From Ruegeria sp. ANG-S4 (GTDB lineage Bacteria; Pseudomonadota; Alphaproteobacteria; Rhodobacterales; Rhodobacteraceae): a DNA stretch of 64,000 bases. Position 1 is the stretch's first letter, and every line of letters begins with the position of its first letter. The notes below the pieces were generated by a model. That model saw only the letters and a list, made by a program, of their open reading frames with translations. It was not told the origin of the DNA and did not search any database. Positions 17,061-28,910 of this stretch are shown here, in pieces. The position numbers and the translations under genes were made by a program. The DNA is taken from assembly GCF_000814005.1 (NCBI RefSeq), contig NZ_JWLK01000005.1:558001-622000 (forward strand), in the 5' to 3' direction.

Positions 17061-17665
17061 CCGTCGCAACCACCAGTTTTCTGATCTTTGCCGCCAGTCA
17101 GGTCGGCACGCCGGGACCCGCCAACATGGTCCTGTTGGGAACCGGGGCACGCTATGGCTTTCAGGCCGCATTGCCGTTTGTGGCCGGGGTTATTCTGGGT
17201 AAACAGTTGATCATCTGGCCGGTCGGGTTCGGATTGATGCAGGTGGCCGAACAAGCGCCGCTTGTGTTTTCGGTGCTAAAATATGCGTCTGCCGCGTATA
17301 TTATCTGGCTGGCGTGGAAAATCGCCAACCTGCGTTTGTCGCGCGGTCACGCGGATGAAGATGTGCCCGGCTTTTGGGCCGGATTGATTGTGCACCCGCT
17401 CAATCCCAAAGCCTGGGCGATGATCATCGCAGGATTTACCGGGTTTGTCGCCGCCGGAACACCCAGCCTGAATGCGACGGTCACGATCGCACTCTGCTTG
17501 TTGTTATGTCAGGCGGTTTTGCATCCGATCTGGACATTTGCCGGAGATAGAATTGCCCATGCGGTTGAAGGTCGGCCCGTGGAAAAATATCTGATGTGGA
17601 CGTTAGCGAGTCTCACTGTTGCGTCCGTACTTTTTGTGTTGTTCGGAGGAGGAACGCACTCATGA
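17057..17665 (+). CDS. LysE/RhtB family exporter
   Basis: A 202-residue inner-membrane protein with about five or six hydrophobic segments. The family motif GTPGPANMVLLGTGARYGF is at residues 17-35 and the second signature VHPLNPKAWAM near residue 110. Members export amino acids or homoserine lactones; the substrate here is unknown. It overlaps both neighbours by ATGA, so it is part of a tightly coupled operon with two acetyltransferases. Confidence 0.9.
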   Translation: MTVATTSFLIFAASQVGTPGPANMVLLGTGARYGFQAALPFVAGVILGKQLIIWPVGFGLMQVAEQAPLVFSVLKYASAAYIIWLAWKIANLRLSRGHADEDVPGFWAGLIVHPLNPKAWAMIIAGFTGFVAAGTPSLNATVTIALCLLLCQAVLHPIWTFAGDRIAHAVEGRPVEKYLMWTLASLTVASVLFVLFGGGTHS

Positions 17666-18198
17666 AACTTGAGACGATAATCAATCAGCCGGTCATCGAA
17701 ACCGAGCGGTTCGATCTGCGCCCGTTGCGCCGGTCGGATATGGGTCTCATTGAACATTACGCAGGGGACGAGCGGGTGGCGCGGATGACCACGTCAATTC
17801 CGCACCCGCTGCCGCCGGGCTCGGTCGAGGCGTTTGTCACGCGCTCGATGTCGGAAGAGCGGGCCGAGGATGTATGGGCATTGGATGCCACCAAGGACGG
17901 CGGTCCCGAATTGATCGGGCTGATTTCTTTGGAAAGGCTGGATCGGAACCAATCCGAGGTCGGCTATTGGGTTGCACCGGTCTATTGGAACACCGGCGTC
18001 GCTTCGCTGGCGGTCGAAGCATTGCTTCTGGCCAATCCGCTGGAAAACTCGACCATGTTTGCCAGCGTGTTTCAGGACAATCCGGCCTCGGCACGGGTGC
18101 TGACCCATTGCGGGTTTCAGTACCTTGGGGATGCAGAAAGCTATTCGGTGGCACGTGACGCAAACGTGCCCACCTGGACATACAGCAAGAAACTCTGA
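17662..18198 (+). CDS. GNAT family N-acetyltransferase
   Basis: A 178-residue protein of the RimJ/RimL type: IETERFDLRPLRRSDM at the start, VGYWVAPVYWNTGVASLAVEAL as the acetyl-CoA loop region, and NPASARVLTHCGF near the end. The start at 17662 overlaps the lysE stop (ATGA) and has GGAGGAG upstream. It precedes obgE by 37 bases. The target is unknown. Confidence 0.88.
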   Translation: MKLETIINQPVIETERFDLRPLRRSDMGLIEHYAGDERVARMTTSIPHPLPPGSVEAFVTRSMSEERAEDVWALDATKDGGPELIGLISLERLDRNQSEVGYWVAPVYWNTGVASLAVEALLLANPLENSTMFASVFQDNPASARVLTHCGFQYLGDAESYSVARDANVPTWTYSKKL

Positions 18199-18226
18199 CT
18201 TGTGGCCGGTGGGGCCTTTGCAGTAG

Positions 18227-20364
<2,138 letters not shown>

Positions 20365-20404
20365 TAAGATTGACGGAAATGAAGGCACTTGAGAGGCTGA
20401 TGAG

Positions 20405-21667
20405 ATGAAGGACTTTGAAACCATTCCCGCACTGATGGCCGATCTTGGACAGCGGGCAAAGACGGCATCGCAAGACCTGGCTTTTGCCAGCGCCGAACGC
20501 AAACACGCCGCTCTGATTGCAGCTGCGGACGCTGTCTGGTCCAACAGGGTCGAGATAATTGCGGCCAACAAGAAGGATCTGGAATTTGGCCGCGAAAAGG
20601 GGCTGGGCCCTGCGATGATGGATCGTCTGATGCTGGACGAAGCCCGTGTTCAGGGAATGGTGGACGGTTTGCGCGCGGTTGCCGACCAACCCGATCCTGT
20701 TGGTGAAGTTCTGGCCGAATGGGACATGCCATCGGGTTTGAACATCCGGCGGGTACGGACTCCACTTGGCGTTATCGGTGTCATTTATGAAAGCCGTCCG
20801 AATGTGACTGCGGACGCCGGAGCCTTGTGTCTGAAATCGGGAAATGCCGTGATCCTGCGCGGCGGATCCGAGAGCTTTCACTCCTCAACGGCCATACACG
20901 CCTGTCTGGTCGAAGGGTTGAAAGCCGCGAACCTGCCCGAAGACTCGATTCAACTTGTGCCGACCCGCGACCGCGCAGCGGTTCAAGAGTTGCTAACGAT
21001 GACGGACTATGTTGACGTGATCGTTCCGCGTGGCGGCAAAGGCCTCGTTGGCCTTGTTCAACGCGAGGCGCGCGTGCCTGTTTTTGCGCATCTCGAAGGT
21101 ATCGTTCATATCTATTTGGACAAAGCCGCTGACCCTCGGAAGGCGCTGGATGTCGTTTTGAATGCCAAAACCCGACGGACCGGTATTTGCGGGGCCGCTG
21201 AATGTCTTTTGGTGCATCAGGATGTGGTTGAAACGCTTGGCCGCGATTTGATTTCTGCTCTCATCGCCGCGGGCGTTGAGGTCCACGCTCAAGGGCCTTT
21301 GGCGTTGGAGGGCAGCGTGGCGGCAACCGAGGCCGATTGGGGCAAAGAATATCTCGATTGCATTATCGCCGCCAAACCGGTCGCTGACCTGGATGCGGCC
21401 ATTGCGCATATCCGGCAGTATGGCTCGAACCACACCGATTGCATCCTGACCGAGGACCCGGACGCGGCGTCTCGCTTCTTCGAGCGGTTGGATAGCGCGA
21501 TCCTGATGCACAATGCGTCGACCCAGTTCGCCGATGGCGGAGAGTTTGGCATGGGTGCCGAGATTGGTATCGCAACCGGCAAAATGCATGCGCGGGGGCC
21601 GGTCGGCGCAGCGCAGCTAACCAGTTTCAAGTATCTCGTGCGCGGCGACGGAACGATCAGAGACTAA
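20405..21667 (+). CDS. proA: Gamma-glutamyl phosphate reductase
   Basis: ProA reduces glutamyl-5-phosphate with NADPH to the semialdehyde. The 420-residue aldehyde-dehydrogenase-fold protein shows [19 protein letters not shown], the cofactor region [13 protein letters not shown], the catalytic Cys in [15 protein letters not shown], and the conserved [15 protein letters not shown]. The stop TAA at 21665-21667 shares bases with the stop of the convergent chpT. Confidence 0.97.
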   Translation: MKDFETIPALMADLGQRAKTASQDLAFASAERKHAALIAAADAVWSNRVEIIAANKKDLEFGREKGLGPAMMDRLMLDEARVQGMVDGLRAVADQPDPVGEVLAEWDMPSGLNIRRVRTPLGVIGVIYESRPNVTADAGALCLKSGNAVILRGGSESFHSSTAIHACLVEGLKAANLPEDSIQLVPTRDRAAVQELLTMTDYVDVIVPRGGKGLVGLVQREARVPVFAHLEGIVHIYLDKAADPRKALDVVLNAKTRRTGICGAAECLLVHQDVVETLGRDLISALIAAGVEVHAQGPLALEGSVAATEADWGKEYLDCIIAAKPVADLDAAIAHIRQYGSNHTDCILTEDPDAASRFFERLDSAILMHNASTQFADGGEFGMGAEIGIATGKMHARGPVGAAQLTSFKYLVRGDGTIRD

Positions 21668-22260
21668 AACCGGATGACCACGCGGGTTGCGGCTGTCTCG
21701 GTCGCGACCCGTCGACCCAGCATCGATGCCGTGTGCGGCAGCAAGGCGAATTGAACGTGGGCTGCATCGATCTTCGTGGAAAAGCGACCGGTGGCAACGT
21801 TCTTCCACAAGTCAACATCGGTGTTCAACCTGTCCGCTGTTCCGGTGATCGTCCAGTTTTCACCATTGCTTTCGACAGTTGCCTCACCCCCCATCGGCAT
21901 GGCGCTTTCGCAGCACATCAGCGCCAGAAAAACCAGTTTGACCTGGTTTCGCGGCACCGCATCGTCCAGACGCCAATGTACACGCAGGCGACCGGAATGT
22001 TGCACATCGTGTAGAAGGCTGGCCACCTCGGTCCGGCCCAAGGGCTGATCGCTGGCGACCCCGAATGCGACACGAAAGAAGCGTATCTTTGCTGCCGCAT
22101 TGCCGACACTGCCCGAGATCAAATCCATCTCGGGGCCCTGCATGGAACCAACCATTTCCAGCAGTTCCAACCCATTGGTTATCGCGCCGACCGGGCTGAT
22201 CAGATCGTGACATATTCGGGATCCGATCAGGTCCGTCAGGTTGACGTCCGTGCTGCCCAT
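21664..22260 (-). CDS. chpT: Histidine phosphotransferase ChpT
   Basis: ChpT passes phosphate from CckA to CtrA and CpdR in the alphaproteobacterial cell-cycle and gene-transfer phosphorelay. The 198-residue protein has the phosphorylated histidine in the first helix ([22 protein letters not shown], given in part: [13 protein letters not shown]), then a degenerate HATPase-like domain without the ATP-binding G boxes, as expected for ChpT. ATG 22260 has AGGAGGTACGC upstream. It is divergent from a DUF3553 gene. Confidence 0.9.
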   Translation of the reverse strand: MGSTDVNLTDLIGSRICHDLISPVGAITNGLELLEMVGSMQGPEMDLISGSVGNAAAKIRFFRVAFGVASDQPLGRTEVASLLHDVQHSGRLRVHWRLDDAVPRNQVKLVFLALMCCESAMPMGGEATVESNGENWTITGTADRLNTDVDLWKNVATGRFSTKIDAAHVQFALLPHTASMLGRRVATETAATRVVIRF

Positions 22261-22302
22261 GCGTACCTCCTGATACATCTGCCCACGGACCGGAGCCCTT
22301 GC

Positions 22303-22485
22303 ATGACAGATCTCAATGCTATTCTTGCACCAGGGATGTTTGTCCGTCACCCGGACTTCCCCGAATGGGGCGTCGGACAGGTTCAGTCCAACATCGCGGG
22401 TAAGATCACCGTAAACTTTCGCGAGCAGGGGAAAGTGGTAATCGACGGGACACGCATCACCTTGGTGCCGGTCTTTGATCCGTGA
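22303..22485 (+). CDS. DUF3553 domain small protein
   Basis: A 60-residue protein whose whole length matches the DUF3553 pattern: PGMFVRHPDFPEWGVGQVQS, then GKITVNFREQGKVVIDG. It resembles the small CarD/UvrD-tail-like beta barrel that binds proteins such as RNA polymerase. The function is unknown. It is divergent from chpT by 42 bases and 102 bases before olsB. Confidence 0.82.
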   Translation: MTDLNAILAPGMFVRHPDFPEWGVGQVQSNIAGKITVNFREQGKVVIDGTRITLVPVFDP

Positions 22486-22587
22486 AACTGGTTTAGGAAA
22501 GGTTAACAGCCTTGGCCAGAGCGCAGTTATTGCCTTGGCCGGGAAAGTTGAGGTATCAGCGCCCAACACGAACAACGGACAACAAGA

Positions 22588-23343
22588 ATGCCGGCCGCAG
22601 GCCCCTCTTTCACAGTCAAACTCGCCGAAACGCCCGCCGAGCTTAGGGCCGCACAGCGCCTGCGCTATGACGTGTTCGTTAAGGAACTTGGCGGCGGTGG
22701 AGACATGGTGGATCACGCAGCGGGTCTGGAACAGGATCGCTTTGATCCATACTTTGACCACATGCTGGCCATTGATGACTCATCAGGCGAAGTTGTCGGT
22801 GTTTACAGGCTGTTACCGGGTGAACGTGCAGCCGAGTTGGGACAGTTTTATTCCGAAGACGAATACGATCTGTCGGTCCTGAAACGTTCCGGCCGGAAGC
22901 TGTTGGAGCTTGGCCGATCCTGCCTGCACCCAGATTATCGTGGCGGCACGGCAATGTTCCACCTTTGGAACGGTTTGGCAGCCTATGTGGCCGAGCGTGA
23001 AATCGAAGTTCTGTTTGGCGTGGCGAGTTTTCATGGCACCGACGTTCAAGCGCTGGCTCAACCGCTGTCCATGCTGCATCACAACCATCTTGCGCCGCCC
23101 GACCTGCGGGTCAGGGCACAACCGGACGTGTTCGAAAGTATGGATTTGGTCCGACCGGACGAGTTGGATCGCCGCGCGGCAATGGTGCAGGTCCCCTCTT
23201 TGATCAAAGCCTACCTGCGACTGGGCGGCTTCGTCGGCGAGGGCGCATTTATCGACCATGCCTTCAATACGACCGACGTTTGCCTGATACTGGATACCCA
23301 GCGCATGAACGAACGACAGCGTCGCATTTACGGGGGAGCGTGA
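22588..23343 (+). CDS. olsB: L-ornithine N-alpha-acyltransferase
   Basis: OlsB attaches a 3-hydroxyacyl chain to ornithine, the first step to phosphate-free ornithine lipid. The 251-residue GNAT-like protein shows RAAQRLRYDVFVKELGGG, GVYRLLPGERA, ELGRSCLHPDYRGG and AYLRLGGFVGEGAFID. The following gene is an OlsA-like acyltransferase in tight succession, which strengthens the call. Confidence 0.93.
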   Translation: MPAAGPSFTVKLAETPAELRAAQRLRYDVFVKELGGGGDMVDHAAGLEQDRFDPYFDHMLAIDDSSGEVVGVYRLLPGERAAELGQFYSEDEYDLSVLKRSGRKLLELGRSCLHPDYRGGTAMFHLWNGLAAYVAEREIEVLFGVASFHGTDVQALAQPLSMLHHNHLAPPDLRVRAQPDVFESMDLVRPDELDRRAAMVQVPSLIKAYLRLGGFVGEGAFIDHAFNTTDVCLILDTQRMNERQRRIYGGA

Positions 23344-23347
23344 AGCG

Positions 23348-24184
23348 TTGAGCCAGACTTCGTGGCAGAGCGACGACGCACCCGATCCCGTGGAGTTGGG
23401 CCTCATCGGATGGTTGCTTGTCTTTGTGCGGGGCGTACCGCTGGCTCTGCTGGTATTCGGTGGGTTATTGGTTCTTTTGTCTGTGCGACTTGTTGAACGC
23501 CCGATTTACGGCGTAAGACGCCCGATCACGCCCTACATATCGCAGTTCGTGTGTCGGAATGCTTTTCGATTGCTGGGTATCAGCTTTCACAGCTCGGGTG
23601 AGTTGATGCGGGAACGAGGGGCCGTTGTCGCCAACCACCAATCCTGGTTGGACATCTTTGCACTCAATGCTCGAAAACGGATCTACTTTGTCTCAAAGGC
23701 CGAGGTTGCAAACTGGCCCGGCATCGGTTGGCTCGCCAAGGCGACGGGAACGGTGTTTATCGAGCGCAATCCAAAGAAAGCGCAGGAGCAGACCCGCATA
23801 TTCGAGGAACGGCTTAAAGCCGGGCACAAGCTGCTGTTTTTTCCCGAAGGGACTTCGACTGATGGATTGCGGGTTTTGCAATTTAAAACAACGCTTTTCG
23901 CCGCGTTCTTCACAAATGAACTGCGGGATTTCATGTATGTGCAACCCGTGTCGGTGGTCTTTCATGCGCCCAAGGGACAGCCTGATCGGTTTTACGGCTG
24001 GTGGGGAGATATGGATTTCGGGCCGCATCTGTTGAAGACTCTTGGCGCACGCAGGCAGGGCGCGGTCGAATTGATCTATCACGCACCGGCCAGAGTCAGT
24101 GATTTTGAAAATCGCAAGGCGTTGGCGGCCCATTGTGAAGAGGCGGTGCGCCACGCGCATAGCTTGGCGCGGCTTGAAAAATAA
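23348..24184 (+). CDS. olsA: Lysophospholipid/lyso-ornithine lipid acyltransferase (PlsC family)
   Basis: The 278-residue membrane protein has an N-terminal hydrophobic anchor (about residues 20-45) and a PlsC domain with the catalytic NHQSWLDIF (HX4D) near residue 97, FIERNPKK, and FPEGTSTDG. OlsA esterifies lyso-ornithine lipid. No ATG fits; TTG 23348 lies four bases after the olsB stop with GGGGGAG upstream. The olsBA order makes OlsA likely, though a general PlsC role is possible. Confidence 0.88.
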   Translation: MSQTSWQSDDAPDPVELGLIGWLLVFVRGVPLALLVFGGLLVLLSVRLVERPIYGVRRPITPYISQFVCRNAFRLLGISFHSSGELMRERGAVVANHQSWLDIFALNARKRIYFVSKAEVANWPGIGWLAKATGTVFIERNPKKAQEQTRIFEERLKAGHKLLFFPEGTSTDGLRVLQFKTTLFAAFFTNELRDFMYVQPVSVVFHAPKGQPDRFYGWWGDMDFGPHLLKTLGARRQGAVELIYHAPARVSDFENRKALAAHCEEAVRHAHSLARLEK

Positions 24185-24197
24185 GGGCATTTGGCCC

Positions 24198-24226
24198 TTG
24201 CGCAACCTGAAAACCTGCCGTATACG
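24198..24226 (+). promoter_or_regulatory. Promoter of rpsB-tsf
   Basis: TTGCGC (24198-24203), 17 bases, TATACG (24221-24226), giving a leader of about 120 bases before rpsB. The leader is long enough for autogenous control by S2 but I cannot assign a known motif. Confidence 0.5.
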
Positions 24227-24352
24227 CGCGGCATTCAAATCCGCAGGTGGGGTTTGGGCCTTTTAGGGGAGACATCCTTATCAGGCCCGCCGGTTGGAGC
24301 ATCCGCTTCTTTCACCCCCGCCCAGGCGTAAACCGGAAAAGGAAAACATAGC

Positions 24353-25156
24353 ATGGCTCTTCCCGAGTTCACCATGCGTCAGCTGCTGGAAGCTGGCGTT
24401 CACTTTGGTCACCAGACACAGCGTTGGAATCCCCGCATGGGCCCGTTCATCTACGGCTCGCGCAATGGCATCCACATCATGGACCTGACCCAGACCGTTC
24501 CGATGCTGGATCAGGCGCTGCAGGCCGTTCGTGACACCGTTGCAAAAGGCGGGCGCGTTCTGTTCGTCGGCACCAAGCGTCAGGCCGCTGGCCCGATCGC
24601 TGAAGCGGCTGAAAAGTCAGCTCAGTACTTCATGAACCACCGCTGGCTGGGCGGCACGCTGACCAACTGGAAAACCGTTTCCCAGTCGATCAACCGTCTG
24701 AACCAGATCGACGAAGCGATGGAATCGGGCGCCGAGGGCCTGACCAAGAAAGAGCGTCTGGGCATGGAGCGCGACCAGCAGAAGCTGCAAGCGTCGCTGG
24801 GCGGTATCCGCGAAATGGGTGGCGTTCCGGACCTGCTGTTCGTCATTGACGTTAAGAAAGAAGCGCTGGCGATTGCCGAAGCCAACAAGCTGGGTATCCC
24901 GGTTGTGGCCGTTGTCGACACCAATTGCTCGCCCGACGGCGTTGACTACATCATCCCCGGCAACGACGACGCCGCGCGCGCCATCGCGCTTTATTGCGAT
25001 CTGGCCGCACGCGCCGCGCTGGACGGCATGACCGCTCAGCTGGGTGCCGCAGGCGTTGATCTCGGTGAATTCGAAGAAGCACCGGTTGAAGAAGCCGTCG
25101 CTGAAGAAGCACCCGCCGAGGAAGAAGCCGCGCCAGAGGCCAAAGCCGAAGCGTAA
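24353..25156 (+). CDS. rpsB: 30S ribosomal protein S2
   Basis: The 267-residue protein starts [20 protein letters not shown] and shows [19 protein letters not shown] and the nucleotide-like [20 protein letters not shown] region. An acidic tail of Glu/Ala (last 35 residues) extends it beyond E. coli S2 (241). It is followed by an intercistronic hairpin and tsf, the universal order. Confidence 0.98.
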   Translation: MALPEFTMRQLLEAGVHFGHQTQRWNPRMGPFIYGSRNGIHIMDLTQTVPMLDQALQAVRDTVAKGGRVLFVGTKRQAAGPIAEAAEKSAQYFMNHRWLGGTLTNWKTVSQSINRLNQIDEAMESGAEGLTKKERLGMERDQQKLQASLGGIREMGGVPDLLFVIDVKKEALAIAEANKLGIPVVAVVDTNCSPDGVDYIIPGNDDAARAIALYCDLAARAALDGMTAQLGAAGVDLGEFEEAPVEEAVAEEAPAEEEAAPEAKAEA

Positions 25157-25180
25157 GCTGCCCGTCACGTAATTGACATA

Positions 25181-25204
25181 TGGGGCAGGGTATGACCTGC
25201 CCCA
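25181..25204 (+). terminator. Intercistronic hairpin between rpsB and tsf (attenuator-like)
   Basis: TGGGGCAGG (25181-25189) pairs with CCTGCCCCA (25196-25204), followed by ATTCCGTTT. The weak T-run suggests partial termination or mRNA 3'-end protection, adjusting the S2/EF-Ts ratio. Confidence 0.65.
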
Positions 25205-25233
25205 ATTCCGTTTGAATTGAGGAGAGCCAAAAG

Positions 25234-26109
25234 ATGGCAATCACAGCAGCAATGGTTAAAGAACTGCGCGACTCGACCGGCGCAGGCATGATGGACGCGA
25301 AAAAAGCGCTGACCGAAACCGAAGGCAACATGGACGAAGCCGTTGACTGGCTGCGCACCAAGGGTCTGGCCAAGGCGGCCAAGAAATCGGGCCGTACAGC
25401 GGCCGAAGGTTTGGTTGCGGTGCACGTCAACGGTGGCAATGGTGTTGCTGTCGAAGTGAACTCGGAAACCGACTTTGTCGCGAAAAACGGCGAGTTTCAG
25501 GAAATGGTCGGCAAGATCACCTACGCGGCGGAAGGCGTCGACAATGTCGAAGCTCTGCTGGCGGCTGATCTGGGCGGCAAATCGGTTGCCGACACGCTGA
25601 CCGACAAGATCGCCACCATCGGCGAGAACATGTCGGTGCGCCGCATGTCGAAGCTGTCCGGCGAAACGGTTGTATCCTACGTCCACAACGCCGCGACCCA
25701 CGGTATGGGAAAAATCGGCGTTCTGGTCGCTCTGACCGGTGGCGACGAGGCGATCGGCAAGCAGGTTGCGATGCACATCGCGGCTGTGAATCCGGCGGCC
25801 CTGTCCGAAGCGGACATGGACCCTGCCGTTGTCGAGAAAGAAAAGCAGGTTCAGATGGACATCGCCCGCGAATCCGGCAAGCCGGAGCAGGTGATCGAGA
25901 AGATGATCGAAGGCCGCATGAAGAAATTCGTCGCCGAATCGACCCTGCTGAACCAGCAATTCGTGGTGAATCCGGATCTGACCGTCGAAGCCGCAGCCAA
26001 AGAAGCGGGTGCAACCATCACCGGATTCGTTCGGTTGGAAGTTGGCGAAGGCATTGTTGTCGAGAAAGAAGACTTCGCGGCAGAAGTTGCCAAAGCCGCA
26101 CAGGGCTAA
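25234..26109 (+). CDS. tsf: Elongation factor Ts
   Basis: EF-Ts recycles EF-Tu-GDP. The 291-residue protein opens with the UBA-like [20 protein letters not shown] and the EF-Tu contact motif [11 protein letters not shown] near residue 80, and ends with the dimerisation region. GAGGAGAG precedes the ATG by eight bases. It is cotranscribed with rpsB. Confidence 0.98.
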   Translation: MAITAAMVKELRDSTGAGMMDAKKALTETEGNMDEAVDWLRTKGLAKAAKKSGRTAAEGLVAVHVNGGNGVAVEVNSETDFVAKNGEFQEMVGKITYAAEGVDNVEALLAADLGGKSVADTLTDKIATIGENMSVRRMSKLSGETVVSYVHNAATHGMGKIGVLVALTGGDEAIGKQVAMHIAAVNPAALSEADMDPAVVEKEKQVQMDIARESGKPEQVIEKMIEGRMKKFVAESTLLNQQFVVNPDLTVEAAAKEAGATITGFVRLEVGEGIVVEKEDFAAEVAKAAQG

Positions 26110-26463
26110 ACCTGATCATGGCCCCGCAAGGGGCCATAAACGCCAAACCGGTTGCTGAGACGCAGCCGGTTTTTTCTTTGTCATCGGTGACAGTTACAAC
26201 GACTTTGTAGGTTTGGAGAAGAGGGACCCCGCATGATGGGGATGGACAGGGTCCCTCAAAATTCCGACTGACAGACGCGGACGAATAGGCGCCTCTCATT
26301 CAGAGCGATCGGAGAGCTTTGGTATTGCAAAGATCCAATCAAATCGTTCCCTGGCTAAAGCCACCACTCACGGAACAGTCTCAATCTGCAATTTTTTGTT
26401 CGTGATGGGAAGTCATGTTTTCCTTACCTAAGGTAAACTGACGAATTTTTGCGAAAAAAGGCG
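26110..26463. other. 354-base intergenic region with terminator and an unexplained hairpin
   Basis: No supported gene. It holds the tsf terminator (26145-26176) and a large inverted repeat at 26221-26257 (GAGGGACCC with GGGTCCCTC, plus an inner CCCC/GGGG) that has no T-run on either strand. The remaining 200 bases up to the end of the luxR gene are AT-richer and show nothing I can name. Confidence 0.6.
26145..26176 (+). terminator. Terminator of rpsB-tsf
   Basis: AACCGG-T-TGC pairs with GCA-G-CCGGTT around TGAGAC, followed by a run of six T ending TTTCTTT. Confidence 0.88.
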
Positions 26464-27219
26464 TCAAACTTCCATTACGAACATCTGATTTTGCAGTGAT
26501 GCCTTCAATACGGCCTGCGCCGTGGTCTCGACGCTCAACGCCTCACGTGCAAGGCGAAGGTGCTTTTCGACGGTGGCTGCCGTCAGCCCCATAAGCAACG
26601 CAATGTCCTGCGTCGTCTTGCCATCCCCAACCCATTGCAGGGCCTCTCGCTGACGCTTCGTCAATGCGCGGTTCGGTGCGCTGTAGGGCAGGGTCAGGAT
26701 CTTCAGATGCGCGACGTTGTTCATCAGCAGAATGTCGTCGCCATGCTCTTCCCAGATCGCATCGACATCATCCTGCGTTTGGTCACCGTAGGACGCCATT
26801 GAAATGGCCCCCTTTGAACGCATCGAGACCGAGTTGAAGCTGACAGTGAAGCCAACCGTCACACCTTTGGAGCGGTTGAACTCGTAAACCTGCCGTTCCT
26901 CTTCGGTCATGGTTCCCGTGGACATCATCTCTTGAATCATGCGCCAGCTTGCCGCGCCTTCATGTTCAAGCGCCCATTTCAGCATCGGGGCATGAAAATA
27001 CAGACCGGAATGCAAGAACCCGTCCAGGTAGTCGTTGCAGTGATTGGTCAGGATGACAAAATCCTCGGGGTCGCCCAAAGAGGTTTCGGTGCGGTACTGC
27101 GTATGTCCATACAGCAGGCGGTCAAACCCGTATTTCGCCATCTGGCGGCAATGCGCGTCCCAAAGCTCTTCCAGCGTTTTGGTGTAGCTTATGAAGTTCA
27201 AGTACTCGTTCAGGTTCAA
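26464..27219 (-). CDS. LuxR-family regulator with autoinducer-binding domain (solo)
   Basis: A 251-residue protein: N-terminal autoinducer-binding-type domain (residues 1-165) and C-terminal LuxR helix-turn-helix with LTKRQREALQWVGDGKTTQD and GLTAATVEKHLRLAREAL. In the pocket, where AHL receptors have the conserved Asp-Pro, the sequence reads GLYFHAPMLKWAL, so Asp is Ala. No luxI gene is in the window. I place the start at TTG 27219, whose TTGA overlaps the aroQ stop and which has GGGGAGGA eight bases upstream. It is thus co-translated with aroQ. The ligand is unknown. Confidence 0.88.
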   Translation of the reverse strand: MNLNEYLNFISYTKTLEELWDAHCRQMAKYGFDRLLYGHTQYRTETSLGDPEDFVILTNHCNDYLDGFLHSGLYFHAPMLKWALEHEGAASWRMIQEMMSTGTMTEEERQVYEFNRSKGVTVGFTVSFNSVSMRSKGAISMASYGDQTQDDVDAIWEEHGDDILLMNNVAHLKILTLPYSAPNRALTKRQREALQWVGDGKTTQDIALLMGLTAATVEKHLRLAREALSVETTAQAVLKASLQNQMFVMEV

Positions 27220-27665
27220 ACCGCGTCCTCCCCTGAAAGATGCGCTGCCAATGCCTGCAATGCCAGCACATAGCTGTTGACGCCAAAGCCGCAAATCTGT
27301 CCGATTGCCACAGGCGCTATGTACGAGTGGTGCCGAAAGGTTTCGCGCGCGTGGATGTTGGACAGATGCACCTCGACAACTGGGACCTGAGCCGAAGAGA
27401 TCGCATCCATGATTGCAATCGACGTGTGGGTATAGGCCCCGGCATTCAGGACGATACCGTCCTGCGTACCGCGCGCGTTGTGAATGGCGTCAATCAAGGC
27501 ACCTTCGTGATTGGATTGCATATGCGTAACTGTCTGGCCCAGCGTCACGCCATGCGAAACGCATCGGTCCATCATCATGTCCAGCGTCGTGTGGCCATAG
27601 ACCTCGGGCTGTCTGGTGCCCAGCAGGTTCAAATTCGGGCCGTTCAGAACCAATATCTTCGTCAT
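27216..27665 (-). CDS. aroQ: 3-dehydroquinate dehydratase, type II
   Basis: AroQ converts 3-dehydroquinate to 3-dehydroshikimate. The 149-residue dodecameric type II enzyme shows LNGPNLNLLGTRQPEVYG with the lid Tyr, QSNHEGALID, NAGAYTHTS, and EVHLSNIHARETFRHHSYI (in part: SNIHARETFRHHS) with the catalytic His. ATG 27665 is used; a TTG two codons upstream is possible. Its TGA is shared with the TTG start of the downstream LuxR gene. Confidence 0.96.
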   Translation of the reverse strand: MTKILVLNGPNLNLLGTRQPEVYGHTTLDMMMDRCVSHGVTLGQTVTHMQSNHEGALIDAIHNARGTQDGIVLNAGAYTHTSIAIMDAISSAQVPVVEVHLSNIHARETFRHHSYIAPVAIGQICGFGVNSYVLALQALAAHLSGEDAV

Positions 27666-27792
27666 CTTCAATCCATCCCCGTGCCTTTGTGATAAACCCG
27701 AAACAAGGGGGCGTCCAGCAGACTATTCATATGTAAAGTAAGGTTGTGCTGAGATGGATCATTTGTACCGCAGGGATGAAATGCCTATGCGG

Positions 27793-28794
27793 TCATGTCC
27801 CTTCCATGGTGATCACGATTTTGCCAAGGGCAGATCGGCCTTCGAGCAACCTCAAGGCCTCTCCGGCGCGGTTCATGGGGAATGTCGCGCTTATTTGCGG
27901 CCTGATTTTTCCCGAGGTGTACATCGCAAACAATTCGGACAGGTTCTCGGCGTGCCCCTTGGGGTCGCGCAGTACCGATGCGCCCCAGAATACGCCGACG
28001 ATTTGGCACCCTTTGAGCAAGGGCAGGTTCAACGGAATACTTGGGATGCCTGCAGGAAACCCGACAACCAGAAACCGTCCGTTCCAGGCCATGGCGCGCA
28101 GGGCAGGTTCGGCATAATCGCCGCCGACGGCGTCATACACAACATCCACGCCTTCGCCCCCTGCAAGGCGCTTGATGTCGGACGAAAGAGCCTTCTGACC
28201 ATTCCGGTCGATACTTCGAGGGTAGATCAGCGTCTCGTCAGCGCCGATTTTCTTGCAGAAATCCGCCTTTTCAGTCGAAGATACAGCGGCTATCACACGC
28301 GCGTCCGATGCTTTGGCCAACTCGATGGCTGCTGATCCAACGCCGCCAGCGGCCCCCAGAATCAATACGGTTTCGCCCGCCTTCAATGCCGCGCGATCTT
28401 TCAGCGCGTGGTGGGACGTGCCGTATGTAAAGACAAAGCACGCCGCATCCTCATACGGCATTGTATCCGGAATTTTGACCGCGGACCGGGCTTTCAGCGT
28501 CAGGTGCGTCGCAAAGCCACCGTGACCCACCAGCGCCAACACGCGGTCGCCGGGCGCGAAATCCGCAACTTTCTCTCCGACCGCGATGATTTCGCCTGCA
28601 ACTTCACCTCCTGGTGCAAAAGGGCGGGACGGTTTCATCTGATAAAGATCACGGATCATCAAGGCGTCGGGAAAATTCACCCCGGCCGCGTGTATACGCA
28701 ACAGAATCTCATCCGGTGCCGGGACCGGATCGGGCAGGGAGGTCAGTTCCAAAGTCTCGGGACCGCCTTTTGTGACGCTGAGTAATGCCCGCAT
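27793..28794 (-). CDS. NADPH:quinone oxidoreductase family protein (MDR)
   Basis: A 333-residue zinc-free medium-chain reductase: VLSVTKGGPETLEL-type start (ALLSVTKGGPETLEL), GVNFPDALMIRDLYQMKP, APGGEVAGEIIAVG, cofactor motif LGAAGGVGSAAIELAKA, and KVIT-like end. It probably reduces quinones or enones with NADPH. It is divergent from the SDR-phosphotransferase operon across about 115 bases. Confidence 0.9.
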   Translation of the reverse strand: MRALLSVTKGGPETLELTSLPDPVPAPDEILLRIHAAGVNFPDALMIRDLYQMKPSRPFAPGGEVAGEIIAVGEKVADFAPGDRVLALVGHGGFATHLTLKARSAVKIPDTMPYEDAACFVFTYGTSHHALKDRAALKAGETVLILGAAGGVGSAAIELAKASDARVIAAVSSTEKADFCKKIGADETLIYPRSIDRNGQKALSSDIKRLAGGEGVDVVYDAVGGDYAEPALRAMAWNGRFLVVGFPAGIPSIPLNLPLLKGCQIVGVFWGASVLRDPKGHAENLSELFAMYTSGKIRPQISATFPMNRAGEALRLLEGRSALGKIVITMEGT

Positions 28795-28910
28795 GTGCCT
28801 CTTGCCTCTTGCCTCGTTGGTCTTGAAATCGTTGGATTGTCTTCAAAGGTTGTCAAGTGATTAGCCTGCGGCAGTCTTTTGACCAACCCGTTTGCGGGAG
28901 AGGAGGACCC

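Noticed and set aside
26221..26257. The large hairpin as a terminator of tsf or luxR
   Set aside because: No T-run on either strand, and tsf already has a good terminator at 26145-26176.
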